NCBI GenBank assembly: GCA_943370285.1
Contig: CALRQJ020000002.1
Location: 62,001 to 126,000, forward strand
Direction of reading: 5' to 3'
Origin: CALRQJ02 sp943370285
GTDB taxonomy: Bacteria > Bacteroidota > Bacteroidia > Chitinophagales > Chitinophagaceae
DNA length: 64,000 nt
The position numbers were made by a program, and so were the translations under genes. The notes below the pieces were generated by a model that was not told the origin of the DNA, searched no databases, and saw only the letters and a list, made by a program, of their open reading frames with translations. Shown one piece after another: positions 7,580 to 16,514 of this stretch. How positions within the stretch are numbered: position 1 is the first letter of the stretch; each line of letters starts with the position of its first letter.

Positions 7580-9280
7580 TCAAGGTGATTTTTTGTACAG
7601 CCGTTGCACGGTATAATAAGCTTTCTTTTTTCGGCCATAATAATCTATCACACTCCAACTTGCACCCGGCCAACAATCATTAAACTGCCAAAATAAAGTA
7701 CCCATACAATAGGGTTGTGCTTTTATATGTGCTGTGATGGCTATTTCCATAGCATTTGCTTGCACAACTTGAGTAGCGTTTATATATTGCTTGAAGTTGT
7801 TGGGTTGCAATGTATTCTGTTTCAAATAGACCGCTAAGGTCTGATAACCGGTGGGATGTTTTTGATGTGCTTTCATAACCCCCGAGCTGGTATCCCAATC
7901 TTTTGGATCTGAGAATTGTTGGAGACTTTCGACATTGGGTAGCGATTGCATCCCATACTCACTCATAAACCTTGGTATTTTTTGTTGATAAGTTTCTATT
8001 GGTTGTAAGCCCCACCAAACACCCCAATAATGACTATCACCATGTGTCATACTTTCTTTTCTGCCCCAACCATTTAGCGGAGAAGTGGTGATATAAGGTT
8101 GTTGAGAGAATTGCTTGACGAGGGTTGGAATAATATCATGAAATAGTATTTGATAGTCGTTCCAGATTTTAGCAGAATCGGCAGGAGAGAAGCGATACTG
8201 CTTTTGCCAACCCCAATTGTGCCATGCCTCATTTATTTCATTATTGCCACACCATAGTACAATGCATGGATGTTTGCTGAGTCGTTGAAGATTGTCCTTA
8301 ACTTCTTGTTTTACATTTTCGATGAAATGGTAATCGCCGGGATACATGGCTCCGGCAAACATAAAATCTTGCCAAACCATGATGCCTAGTGAATCACAGA
8401 GATCATAAAAAATATCTGCTTCATAAATGCCACCACCCCAAACTCTTAACATGTTAATTCCTGCTGCTTTAGCGGCTACTAATAAATTGCGGTATTTCTG
8501 ATTGGAAATGCTTGGCAGAAAAACATCTGCAGGTACCCAATTAGCACCTTTGATGAATGTAGGTTTTCCATTAACTGTAAAATAAAAAGATTGCCCGATG
8601 GAATCTTTTTCTTGAATCAAATTTATATTCCAATCAGCCTTTTTATTATTTGTTTTAGGCGAAGTAATTTCATCCCAAGCTGCTAACTTAATAGTTCGCC
8701 AAATGCCACAGGTGGTTAGTTTGGGAGCAAAATCCCAACCAAAATGATATTGTGCTTTTCGAATATAATTTCGATTGTTTTCACAGGGATATTTGATAGA
8801 AGATAGCACAGCTAAAGAATCTGCCATTCTATCTGCACTTTTGAAAAAGATACGAAGTTCATTCTGATTGGATTGGATGATATTGGTTACATCAACTTTC
8901 CAAGTTCTAAACATATTATCGGCAGACAATATCTTTTGCCCATTTAAATAAACATCAGCATAAGTATCTAATCCCTCAAAGATTAAGGCTTTATGTTTTT
9001 TGTTAATGCATTTTTCGTCTACATCAAATGTAGTTTTGTATTCCCAATCTGCTTTGCTAATCCATTGCAATTGATTTTCATTGGTACCAAAAAAGGGATC
9101 AGGGATAAGTTTGTTGGTCAATAAATCGGTATGTACAGTGCCCGGAACAGATGCTTTATGCCATTTGCTTTTTCCTATTTGTTTGAATTGCCAATTTGTA
9201 GTAATTGTTTTGGTTAATGTTTGTGCTGATGCGGTATGGATGGAAATCAAACTTATCAGCAATAGTATATACTGTTTCAT
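7580..9280 (-). CDS. Beta-mannosidase-like GH2 protein, compact form
   Basis: A secreted 566-residue glycosidase-like protein with a signal peptide ending TASAQ. The sugar-binding jelly roll (about 25-203) has the beta-mannosidase phrases FEGLDTYADVYLNG and YIRKAQYHFGWDFAP. The TIM barrel (about 231-560) has FIKGANWVPAD, MLRVWGGGIYE, the acid/base Glu348 in WCGNNE and the nucleophile Glu441 in MSEYGMQS. Usual family members run to about 850 residues. Here the Ig-like domain normally between the two is reduced to about 28 residues and nothing follows the barrel, where two beta domains are usual. No frameshift is visible. It is the last gene of a five-gene operon, overlapping cutC by ATGA. The expected activity is exo-cleavage of beta-mannose, for example from the N-glycan core, but the domain loss leaves this uncertain. 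Confidence 0.88.
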   Translation of the reverse strand: MKQYILLLISLISIHTASAQTLTKTITTNWQFKQIGKSKWHKASVPGTVHTDLLTNKLIPDPFFGTNENQLQWISKADWEYKTTFDVDEKCINKKHKALIFEGLDTYADVYLNGQKILSADNMFRTWKVDVTNIIQSNQNELRIFFKSADRMADSLAVLSSIKYPCENNRNYIRKAQYHFGWDFAPKLTTCGIWRTIKLAAWDEITSPKTNNKKADWNINLIQEKDSIGQSFYFTVNGKPTFIKGANWVPADVFLPSISNQKYRNLLVAAKAAGINMLRVWGGGIYEADIFYDLCDSLGIMVWQDFMFAGAMYPGDYHFIENVKQEVKDNLQRLSKHPCIVLWCGNNEINEAWHNWGWQKQYRFSPADSAKIWNDYQILFHDIIPTLVKQFSQQPYITTSPLNGWGRKESMTHGDSHYWGVWWGLQPIETYQQKIPRFMSEYGMQSLPNVESLQQFSDPKDWDTSSGVMKAHQKHPTGYQTLAVYLKQNTLQPNNFKQYINATQVVQANAMEIAITAHIKAQPYCMGTLFWQFNDCWPGASWSVIDYYGRKKKAYYTVQRLYKKSP

Positions 9281-9999
9281 GCAATACTATTTAATTGTAA
9301 TAGCATTTGTTGGATATCATCTGCATCAACAAAAACGGTATCGTTATTTTCTTGCATGTTTGATGCTTGATACTGCATGGCTGATGGCTGCATGATTTTA
9401 GCGGCGGAATGAAATTCAGTTGCACCGGTAAATTCCGCTAATGCTTTGATATTGTGGCTTCGTACACCACTACCTGGCATTATTTCAATACGATTATCTG
9501 CGGCAGTAATCAATGCCTTGATCAATTGTTTTCCATCCAACGCAGTGGGAACTAAACCACTCGTTAATATGCGCTGACAGCCACAATTGATAATCGCTTC
9601 CAATGCTTTGAATGGATCTACAACTCGGTCAAAAGCCCGGTGAAATGTCACTTCCAGCGGATAGGCTACATCAACTAACTCAGCAGTTCGATTCATATTT
9701 ATTGTGCCATCAGCTGACAATAATCCCAAAACAACACCTTCAAATCCTAATTGCTTACATAATAAAACATCTTTACACATCACTTCAAATTCTTCCTCGC
9801 TATATAAAAAATCGCCGCCTCTTGGTCTTATGATTGGGAAAACAGGAATGTCAATTTTTTCTCGAACTGCTACTAAAGTTCCATAAGAAGGAGTGATTCC
9901 GCCTTCGGCGGGATTAGCACATAATTCTAACCGATGAGCACCTGCTTTTGCAGCTACTATCGCAGCGCCAATATCAAAAACAGCAATCTCCAATAACAT
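9277..9999 (-). CDS. cutC: CutC family protein
   Basis: A 240-residue TIM-barrel protein with the CutC family stretches RLELCANPAEGGITPSYG, FPIIRPRGGDFLYSEEE, GVVLGLLSADGTINM, VTFHRAFDRVVDP, RILTSGLVPTAL and IMPGSGVRSHN. The name comes from a reported link to copper homeostasis in E. coli, but the biochemical role is unsettled. Here it sits between a glycosylasparaginase gene (11-nt gap) and a beta-mannosidase gene (4-nt ATGA overlap), which suggests a role with glycan breakdown rather than copper. The family call is strong; the role is open. Confidence 0.93.
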   Translation of the reverse strand: MLLEIAVFDIGAAIVAAKAGAHRLELCANPAEGGITPSYGTLVAVREKIDIPVFPIIRPRGGDFLYSEEEFEVMCKDVLLCKQLGFEGVVLGLLSADGTINMNRTAELVDVAYPLEVTFHRAFDRVVDPFKALEAIINCGCQRILTSGLVPTALDGKQLIKALITAADNRIEIMPGSGVRSHNIKALAEFTGATEFHSAAKIMQPSAMQYQASNMQENNDTVFVDADDIQQMLLQLNSIA

Positions 10000-10010
10000 G
10001 GATGGATAGA

Positions 10011-11021
10011 TTAAAGGATGTATTTGGCAAATTTTAATTTGTTTGGAGAGTCTTGGTGATAGACTGCATAATTAAATCCTTTTTTTAATGCATATGCACC
10101 ATAAGCCCCTTTATTGGTCAAGGCAATAAAGCATACTTGAATAGCAGAACAGTATGCCTCTCCTTTTAATCTGATTAATCTTTCTATCGCTTTTTTACAA
10201 GCCGATTCGGGGCTGTAACCTTGACGCATCAATTCGACGACCAAATGACAACCTGCAATACGAATCACATCTTCTCCTTGGCCTGTTGAAACAGCTGCAC
10301 CTACTTCACTATCTACAAATAGTCCTGCACCAATAATTGGGGAGTCGCCAATTCTACCTCTCATTTTAAATCCCTGACCACTTGTTGTACAACTGCCACT
10401 TAAACGACCTTTAGCGTCTAGCGCCAACATTCCAATCGTATCATGGTTATAAGTTCCATCCTCTAAAATTGAGGGTGCAAATGGACCATGACCTTGTTGT
10501 TCTCGATTGATTGCGGGTTGATATTTTTTAAGTTTCAACCAATTTTTATACGCTTTTTCGGCAGATTTACTCAATTTGTCTTCTTCTAATGCAAAGCCTT
10601 CTTCTATGGCAAATTGTTGAGCACCTAAACCCGCTAACATTACATGCGGTGTTTTTTCCATCACTTTACGAGCAACACAAATGGGGTGTTTAATACGCTC
10701 TAAAAAAGCAACACTTCCGCAATTACCTTTATCATCCATAATGCTTGCATCAAGCGTTACTTTTCCATCTCTATCAGGATTTGCTCCTAATCCCACACAA
10801 CAATTAATTTCATCTTCGGTAACCATGACGCCTCTTTCCACTGCATCTAACGCAGTGCCCCCACTTGTTAAAATATTCCATGCAGCTTTATTGGCATTTA
10901 TGCCTGCATCCCATGTAGAAATGACAATTGGTTTTCTAACACTATTGGATTGAAAGGACTGAAGTCCTAAAGCCGAAAAAGCCATCGAACCCATTTGTAA
11001 AAATCTTCTTCTGTTATACAT
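10011..11021 (-). CDS. N4-(beta-N-acetylglucosaminyl)-L-asparaginase (glycosylasparaginase)
   Basis: A 336-residue Ntn hydrolase of the aspartylglucosaminidase type, which cuts the GlcNAc-Asn bond left from N-glycoproteins. It autocleaves before a nucleophile Thr, seen in the HDTIGMLALD box near residue 170; other family boxes are WDAGINANKAAW, GLGANPDRDGKVTLDAS, the DSPIIGAG box and the VSTGQGEDVIR loop. The N-terminus has a Tat-like motif, RRRFLQMGSMAF, so export folded to the periplasm is likely. The start overlaps the end of the MFS gene by 8 nt, and cutC follows 11 nt later, so it is cotranscribed with both. Confidence 0.92.
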   Translation of the reverse strand: MYNRRRFLQMGSMAFSALGLQSFQSNSVRKPIVISTWDAGINANKAAWNILTSGGTALDAVERGVMVTEDEINCCVGLGANPDRDGKVTLDASIMDDKGNCGSVAFLERIKHPICVARKVMEKTPHVMLAGLGAQQFAIEEGFALEEDKLSKSAEKAYKNWLKLKKYQPAINREQQGHGPFAPSILEDGTYNHDTIGMLALDAKGRLSGSCTTSGQGFKMRGRIGDSPIIGAGLFVDSEVGAAVSTGQGEDVIRIAGCHLVVELMRQGYSPESACKKAIERLIRLKGEAYCSAIQVCFIALTNKGAYGAYALKKGFNYAVYHQDSPNKLKFAKYIL

Positions 11022-12204
11022 TTATTCGGTCTTCTTTGACTCTAAAGTAAACAAAAACGGCTACCAAAAAACTGATAAGGGATGAAATGACAAAAGTTGG
11101 GGTTGAACCAAACTGAAACCACAACCATCCTGCTATAGAACTGGCCAATAAAGTAGCGATACTTTGAAATCCCGAAAATGTACCAATGGCAGTGGCTACT
11201 TGCTCTTTGTTACAGATAGCACTGATCCAAGCTTTGGCTATTCCTTCTGTTGCCGCTGCATACATTCCATACAATAAAAATAAGAGGATAAAATATATGG
11301 GTTGATGCACCAATGGCATGCATCCATAAACAATGGCAAAAACAATTAGCCCTAAACAGAGCATATTTTTCATACCTACCTTATCAGCTAAACCGCCAAA
11401 AGGGTAAGCAAAAATGGCATACACCGCATTATAAAAAATATAAGTTACTATAAGCATTGTATCAGAAGTACCGTTGGCTTTTAACTGAAGCAATAAAAAC
11501 ACATCACTACTATTGACCAAAGCAAAAACCAATAAGGCTGCCGTCAATTTTTTATAGGTAGGCGAAGCTGATGACCAATAGCCAAACCATTGTTTTGGGG
11601 ATGGTACTTTTTTTATTGATGTAGGAGTTACATGCTTACTTTCTTTCAACCAAAAAGTTAATCCTATGGCAATGATACCGGGAATTACGGCATACAAAAA
11701 CAAGGAACGATATTGGTTGGGTTGAAAGTAGAGAAACAGTAAAGCTATACCCGGACCAACAAAAGCACCAATCGTATCCATACTTCGGTGAAAGCCAAAA
11801 ACCCTGCCTTTTGTGGCAGGTGTAGTTTCAGCAGCTAATATAGCATCTCGGGCCCCGGTTCTAATACCTTTTCCAATTCTATCAATCGTTCTTGCAGTAA
11901 AAATCCAAATAGGAAAAGTAAATACTGCCATCAATGGTTTGCTAATAGCGCTCAAGCTGTAACCGAATCGAATAAAAGGAACTCGTTTGCCGGCAGCATC
12001 ACTCCACATCCCAAAGTAGCCTTTGCTCAATCCTGCTATTGCCTCAGCCAAACCTTCTAGAAATCCAATACCAATAATGGTAAAGCCGATTTCTTTCAAA
12101 TACAAAGGCATAACCGGATAGAGCATTTCGCTAGCCATATCTGTAAACAAACTGACTAAGCTCAACATCCAAACTCGGCGACTAATGATTGGTGTTTTGT
12201 TCAT
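11014..12204 (-). CDS. MFS transporter
   Basis: A 396-residue membrane protein with about 11-12 predicted helices. The first helices hold SLFTDMASEMLYPVMPLYL, then GLAEAIAGLSKGYFGMWSD, and the loop motif DRIGKGIRTGARDA between helices is typical of a Bacteroidota/Proteobacteria MFS subgroup. The substrate is unknown. It lies between a small conserved gene (23-nt overlap) and the glycosylasparaginase gene (8-nt overlap), so import of a breakdown product of glycoproteins is a reasonable guess, but only from context. Confidence 0.87.
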   Translation of the reverse strand: MNKTPIISRRVWMLSLVSLFTDMASEMLYPVMPLYLKEIGFTIIGIGFLEGLAEAIAGLSKGYFGMWSDAAGKRVPFIRFGYSLSAISKPLMAVFTFPIWIFTARTIDRIGKGIRTGARDAILAAETTPATKGRVFGFHRSMDTIGAFVGPGIALLFLYFQPNQYRSLFLYAVIPGIIAIGLTFWLKESKHVTPTSIKKVPSPKQWFGYWSSASPTYKKLTAALLVFALVNSSDVFLLLQLKANGTSDTMLIVTYIFYNAVYAIFAYPFGGLADKVGMKNMLCLGLIVFAIVYGCMPLVHQPIYFILLFLLYGMYAAATEGIAKAWISAICNKEQVATAIGTFSGFQSIATLLASSIAGWLWFQFGSTPTFVISSLISFLVAVFVYFRVKEDRINV

Positions 12205-12502
12205 GTACGGTTAGTTTTTGAATGATGGCATTACTAACTGCATCGCCATAAACACCATAAGCATTGATTAAAACGCCTTTGAGGCCGTGGTCTTTTGATT
12301 CTACAACATATAGCACCGCAGATTCAGAAGGATCGGTATCGCCTTCAAACCTGTAATGGGCAACAATTTCAAATTGTGTGGGAGATAAGCAGATTCCGGT
12401 TGCACTACATTTGATATGATCAAAGGCTAAATTGAAATCGGTGGTATAACCTTGTTGTTTTAAGTCGGCGAGGGCTTCTACCAAATTATCGTAACTCTTC
12501 AT
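12182..12502 (-). CDS. Small conserved Bacteroidota protein (often mislabelled PRPP synthetase)
   Basis: A 106-residue acidic cytosolic protein starting MKSYDNLVEALADLKQQGYT, with CSATGICLSP, HYRFEGDTDPSESAVLYVV and a well-conserved GVLINAYGVYGD box. I recall similar small proteins carrying the label phosphoribosylpyrophosphate synthetase, but I see no PRPP-binding loop and the length is a third of that enzyme, so the label looks wrong. It is the first gene of the glycan operon and overlaps the MFS gene by 23 nt. Its function is unknown. Confidence 0.75.
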   Translation of the reverse strand: MKSYDNLVEALADLKQQGYTTDFNLAFDHIKCSATGICLSPTQFEIVAHYRFEGDTDPSESAVLYVVESKDHGLKGVLINAYGVYGDAVSNAIIQKLTVHEQNTNH

Positions 12503-12585
12503 TTTTTTTGGTAAGATACAACTTCAACAAATTGTTAAGAATGAAAATAAAATATTAAACTTTCAATATTTTCTGAAAATTATAT

Positions 12586-12593
12586 TAATTTTG
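12586..12593 (+). promoter_or_regulatory. Promoter -7 box of the NDH-2-like gene
   Basis: TAATTTTG matches TAnnTTTG and ends 15 nt before the ATG at 12609, which argues against a start at the in-frame TTG at 12591. No clear -33 TTG is seen at the expected distance. Confidence 0.5.
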
Positions 12594-12608
12594 TATCAAA
12601 TTAAGGTT

Positions 12609-13877
12609 ATGAAAATTGTAATTATTGGTGGTGGCTTTGCCGGACTAAAATTAGCCAATCGATTAAGCAATAAAGATGGGATAGAATTGATGCTAATTGA
12701 CAAAGTAAATTATCACCAGTTTCAACCTTTGTTTTATCAAGTCGCAACTGCTGGTTTAGATGCCAGTAATATTTCGTTTCCATTACGAAAGGCATTACAA
12801 AAAGCAAAGAATATACAGTTTAGGATTGCGGAATTGTTAGCGGTGGATAAAGCCAATAATGCTGTTGTTACTTCCGCAGGCACTTATTCTTATGATGTAT
12901 TGGTTTTAGCAACCGGTGCTGACACCAATTTCTTTGGAAATGCCAATTTGGAACAACATGCTTTTCCCATGAAGAGTACAGTAGAAGCATTAGAATTACG
13001 TAATCATTTGATTGATAATTTAGAACAAGCTTTAGCAACTGAAAATAAAGAGGTATTGCAACAGTTGATGACCATTGTGGTGGTAGGCGGAGGACCAACA
13101 GGTGTGGAAGTAAGTGGTGCTTTGGCCGAGATGCGGAATAATGTGTTGCCGAAGGATTATCCAGAGTTGGACTTTTCGCAAATGTGCATTTATCTCTTGG
13201 AAGGAACTGATCGAACCTTGGCATCGATGAGTAGCAAAAGCAGCTTAAAAAGCAAACAATATCTAGAAACTTTAGGTGTAAAAGTCAGAACCAATACTAT
13301 TGTAAAAGATTATGATGGCAAAACGGTCCTTTTACTAGATGGTACTAGTATATTGAGCAGTACTGTCATTTGGGCGGCCGGAATTAAAGGAAATGTTCCT
13401 GCGGGAATCAATCCCGAACTTATTTCTAGAGGTAATCGTTTGAAAACCAATCGATTTAATCAATTAATTAATGAAGAAAACATATATGCATTAGGCGATT
13501 TAGCCTACATGGAAACACCATTATATCCTAATGGTCATCCCCAAGTGGCCAACGTAGCTATAAACCAAGCGGTACTGTTAGCTGATAACTTGTTGAAATT
13601 GCAGCAAGGGAAACAAAACCTTAACCCATTCGAATACAAAGACCAAGGTAGCATGGCAACGGTGGGTAGACACCTTGCCGTGGTAGATATTCCTAAGCTA
13701 AAACTTCATATCGGCGGTTTTTTAGCTTGGTTGATTTGGATGGGATTGCACCTTGTTTTAATATTGGGTGTTAAAAACCGTATTCAAGTTTTTGTTAACT
13801 GGGTGTACAAATACTTTACGTATGACCAAAGTCTGAGACTGTTATTTAAAGCATTCAATCGTCAAAAGAACCCTTAA
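12609..13877 (+). CDS. NAD(P)/FAD-dependent oxidoreductase, type II NADH dehydrogenase-like
   Basis: A 422-residue flavoprotein that starts MKIVIIGGGFAGLKLA, the FAD dinucleotide-binding fold. The second nucleotide-binding site VVVGGGPTGVEVSGALAEM (NADH) is near residue 160, and NRFNQLINEENIYALGDLAYM is the second FAD motif. The C-terminal amphipathic and hydrophobic helices (GGFLAWLIWMGLHLVLILGVKN, cut in the middle here) suit membrane attachment. This fits non-proton-pumping NADH:quinone oxidoreductase (NDH-2). It is followed by the kinase-like gene after only 9 nt. Confidence 0.88.
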   Translation: MKIVIIGGGFAGLKLANRLSNKDGIELMLIDKVNYHQFQPLFYQVATAGLDASNISFPLRKALQKAKNIQFRIAELLAVDKANNAVVTSAGTYSYDVLVLATGADTNFFGNANLEQHAFPMKSTVEALELRNHLIDNLEQALATENKEVLQQLMTIVVVGGGPTGVEVSGALAEMRNNVLPKDYPELDFSQMCIYLLEGTDRTLASMSSKSSLKSKQYLETLGVKVRTNTIVKDYDGKTVLLLDGTSILSSTVIWAAGIKGNVPAGINPELISRGNRLKTNRFNQLINEENIYALGDLAYMETPLYPNGHPQVANVAINQAVLLADNLLKLQQGKQNLNPFEYKDQGSMATVGRHLAVVDIPKLKLHIGGFLAWLIWMGLHLVLILGVKNRIQVFVNWVYKYFTYDQSLRLLFKAFNRQKNP

Positions 13878-13886
13878 ATCAGCATA

Positions 13887-14936
13887 ATGATAGAACTAGA
13901 TTGGGATGAAATATGTGCTGCCTATGGCTGGGAAACAGCTGAAGCGTCCAAGCAGCAATTATCATCCGGTCTAATTAACACCACATGTAAACTGTGCATT
14001 AATAAAGTAAATTACATTCTACAATCTATTAATAATCATATATTTATTAATCCATTAAATATTGATTTTAATATAAATTACATTGCCAATTATTTAAGAT
14101 CAACACATCCCGAATATTCATTTATTGCTCCGCTTGCTAACTTAAAAGGCGACACTTTAACCCAAATTGAAGATCGCTATTACCGGGTGTTTAATTTTAT
14201 AGACAATAGTAAAACCATTACAACAGTTGAAAATGCCCAACAAGCATTCGAAGCTGCCAGGCAGTTTGGACACTTAACAGCAAATTGTAAGGGTTTGGAT
14301 ATCAATCAATTGAAAGTAACGCTTCCTAACTTTCATGATTTACCGCTCCGATATCTTCAATTTACTACAGCATTACAAAATGGAAATTCTGATCGAATTA
14401 TAAAAGCAGCTGATCTGATTGAAAAAGTTGAAATGCATCATTCAATCGTGACACAGTATAAAACGTATATCCAACATCCTGAGGTGCAATTAAGGGTTAC
14501 TCACCACGATACTAAGATTAGCAATATAATATTCGACAATACTAATAAAGCATTGTTTGTTATTGATTTAGATACTTTAATGGGTGGCTATTTTTTAAGT
14601 GATGTGGGTGATATGATTCGTACATATGTCTGTCCGGTTTCAGAGGAAGCAACAGATTTTTCTACCATTGTAATTCGTAACGAAATGGTGGAAGCAATAA
14701 AAGCCGGCTACTATTCTGCTATGGAAAATGAATTGTCAGATTTTGAGAAAGCTCATTTTTACTTTGCCGGAGAAATGATGCTATACATGCAAGGACTCCG
14801 TTTTTTGACTGACTACATCAACAACGATAGGTATTATGGCAGCCAATATCCCGGGCAAAATTTGAACAGAGCCATCAATCAGTTTACATTACTCGAAAAA
14901 TTTCAAGCGGCTTTTCCAAGCAATCTTGTAATTTAA
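13887..14936 (+). CDS. Aminoglycoside phosphotransferase-family kinase, N-acetylhexosamine 1-kinase-like
   Basis: A 349-residue APH/ChoK-fold kinase. The catalytic loop is THHDTKISNIIFD (Asp and Asn of the HxDxxxxN pattern), followed by the metal-binding LFVIDLDTLMGGY and DVGDMIRTYVCPVSEE. The C-terminus has the family helix MLYMQGLRFLTDYINNDRYYG. These match the NahK-like branch of APH proteins, which make GalNAc/GlcNAc-1-phosphate. The GH109-type GalNAcase gene follows after 24 nt, which supports a salvage kinase for the freed GalNAc. The family is clear, but the substrate is an inference. Confidence 0.8.
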   Translation: MIELDWDEICAAYGWETAEASKQQLSSGLINTTCKLCINKVNYILQSINNHIFINPLNIDFNINYIANYLRSTHPEYSFIAPLANLKGDTLTQIEDRYYRVFNFIDNSKTITTVENAQQAFEAARQFGHLTANCKGLDINQLKVTLPNFHDLPLRYLQFTTALQNGNSDRIIKAADLIEKVEMHHSIVTQYKTYIQHPEVQLRVTHHDTKISNIIFDNTNKALFVIDLDTLMGGYFLSDVGDMIRTYVCPVSEEATDFSTIVIRNEMVEAIKAGYYSAMENELSDFEKAHFYFAGEMMLYMQGLRFLTDYINNDRYYGSQYPGQNLNRAINQFTLLEKFQAAFPSNLVI

Positions 14937-14960
14937 TGGCTTCAACATCAATCTTTTACC

Positions 14961-16388
14961 ATGTCCACATCTAACCGCAGAAACTTTTTGAAAACCCTCG
15001 GCTTGGGTTCCGGTGCTTTAGCATTACCATTTTTGGCTCAGTCTGAAAATCCAGCTTCAACCATTTATGAAACTGTCGGTCAGCGTTTTAATATGTGTGG
15101 CTATGCTGCACCAAAATTGGCAACGGTCAGGGTTGGAATTATTGGTTTAGGGATGAGAGGACCTGGTGCTGTTGAACGTTTGTCATTCATTGAAGGTGTG
15201 GAAATTAAGGGTTTATGTGACCAATTTGCAGACAGGGTAGAGGCTGCCCAACAAATTTTGGTAAAAGCTGGTTTGCCCAAAGCAACCGAATTTACCGGTA
15301 AGGATGGCTGGAAAGCAATGTGTGAACGAAGTGATATTGACTTGATTTATATCTGTACGCCTTGGCGTTTGCATACACCAATGGCCGTTTATGCCATGAA
15401 AAATGGCAAACATGCTGCTACCGAAGTACCCGCGGCAGTAACGATGGATGAATGTTGGCAACTCGTAGAAACATCAGAGAAATATAAAAAGCATTGCATG
15501 ATGCTGGAGAATTGCTGTTATGATTTTTTCGAATTGTTGACTTTAAATATGGCAAGACAGGGATTATTCGGCGAATTGGTTCATGCGGAAGGAGCTTATA
15601 TTCATGACCTAAGAGATTTGAATTTTGATAAAACTAAAGGTTATGCCGATATGTGGCGGCTAAAGGAAAATGCAAGTCGTAACGGTAATTTATATCCTAC
15701 ACATGGTTTGGGACCGGTTGCCCAATGCTTGAATATTAACCGTGGAGATGCAATGGATTATTTGGTGTCTATGTCAACCAATGATTTTAGCATGAACCAA
15801 ATGGCAAAGGAAAAAGCTGAAAAAGACGATTTCTATAAAGATTATGTTAACCAGCCTTACAGAGGCAATATGAATTCAACCACCATAAGAACAAAAAAAG
15901 GGAAAACCATACTGCTTCAGCATGATATCAGTAGTTTAAGGCCTTATTCTAGAATTCATGTGGTAAGTGGCACAAAAGGTATTGCCAGTAAATGGCCATC
16001 ACCGGAGCGGATTGCTTTTGGCCATAGTTGGTTAAAACCTGATGAATTTAAAAAACTGTATGAGCAATACACAACACCTTTGGTAAAATTGGTGGGTGAA
16101 ATGGCCAAGAAAATTGGTGGCCACGGTGGCATGGATTTTATGATGGATTGGCGTATGATAGATTGTTTACGGAATGGTTTGCCTTTAGATCAAGATGTAT
16201 ATGATGCAGCTTTGTGGAGTTGCATTGCGCCGCTGAGTGAAAAATCAGTCGCTAATAAATCTAAATCAATGGATATTCCGGATTTTACCCGTGGTGCTTG
16301 GAAAACAAATAAACCTGTTGATATAACATTGATGGGCGGCGGAACAACAACTGTTAGAGCCATTACTATGACTGAAAAGCAATCCTAA
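14961..16388 (+). CDS. Alpha-N-acetylgalactosaminidase-type Gfo/Idh/MocA protein (GH109)
   Basis: A 475-residue NAD-dependent protein exported with a Tat-like signal (RRNFLKTLGLGSGALALPF). The Rossmann site VRVGIIGLGMRGPGAVERL is near residue 55, then ICTPWRLHTPMAVYAM and the EVPAAVTMDECW box. GH109 signatures are MLENCCYDFFELLTLNMAR, NLYPTHGLGPVAQCLNINRGD (cut into parts) and the C-terminal GHGGMDFMMDWR. GH109 enzymes remove alpha-GalNAc through a transient oxidation with bound NAD. It pairs with the upstream kinase gene and ends at a strong terminator. Confidence 0.9.
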   Translation: MSTSNRRNFLKTLGLGSGALALPFLAQSENPASTIYETVGQRFNMCGYAAPKLATVRVGIIGLGMRGPGAVERLSFIEGVEIKGLCDQFADRVEAAQQILVKAGLPKATEFTGKDGWKAMCERSDIDLIYICTPWRLHTPMAVYAMKNGKHAATEVPAAVTMDECWQLVETSEKYKKHCMMLENCCYDFFELLTLNMARQGLFGELVHAEGAYIHDLRDLNFDKTKGYADMWRLKENASRNGNLYPTHGLGPVAQCLNINRGDAMDYLVSMSTNDFSMNQMAKEKAEKDDFYKDYVNQPYRGNMNSTTIRTKKGKTILLQHDISSLRPYSRIHVVSGTKGIASKWPSPERIAFGHSWLKPDEFKKLYEQYTTPLVKLVGEMAKKIGGHGGMDFMMDWRMIDCLRNGLPLDQDVYDAALWSCIAPLSEKSVANKSKSMDIPDFTRGAWKTNKPVDITLMGGGTTTVRAITMTEKQS

Positions 16389-16462
16389 AAATCGATTACC
16401 ATTTTCCTATAATTAATATTATGTTAAATAGAGTATTATGAAATATTGCCTCCATAAAACAA

Positions 16463-16489
16463 CAACAGCCCCTTTTGAAGGGGCTGTTG
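16463..16489. terminator. Bidirectional terminator between convergent genes
   Basis: A perfect 12-bp stem, CAACAGCCCCTT (16463-16474) with AAGGGGCTGTTG (16478-16489), loop TTG. It lies between the GH109 stop (16388) and the minus-strand stop at 16515; T-runs are modest. Confidence 0.7.
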
Positions 16490-16514
16490 GAATGATATAA
16501 GTAAGTAAATCAGG

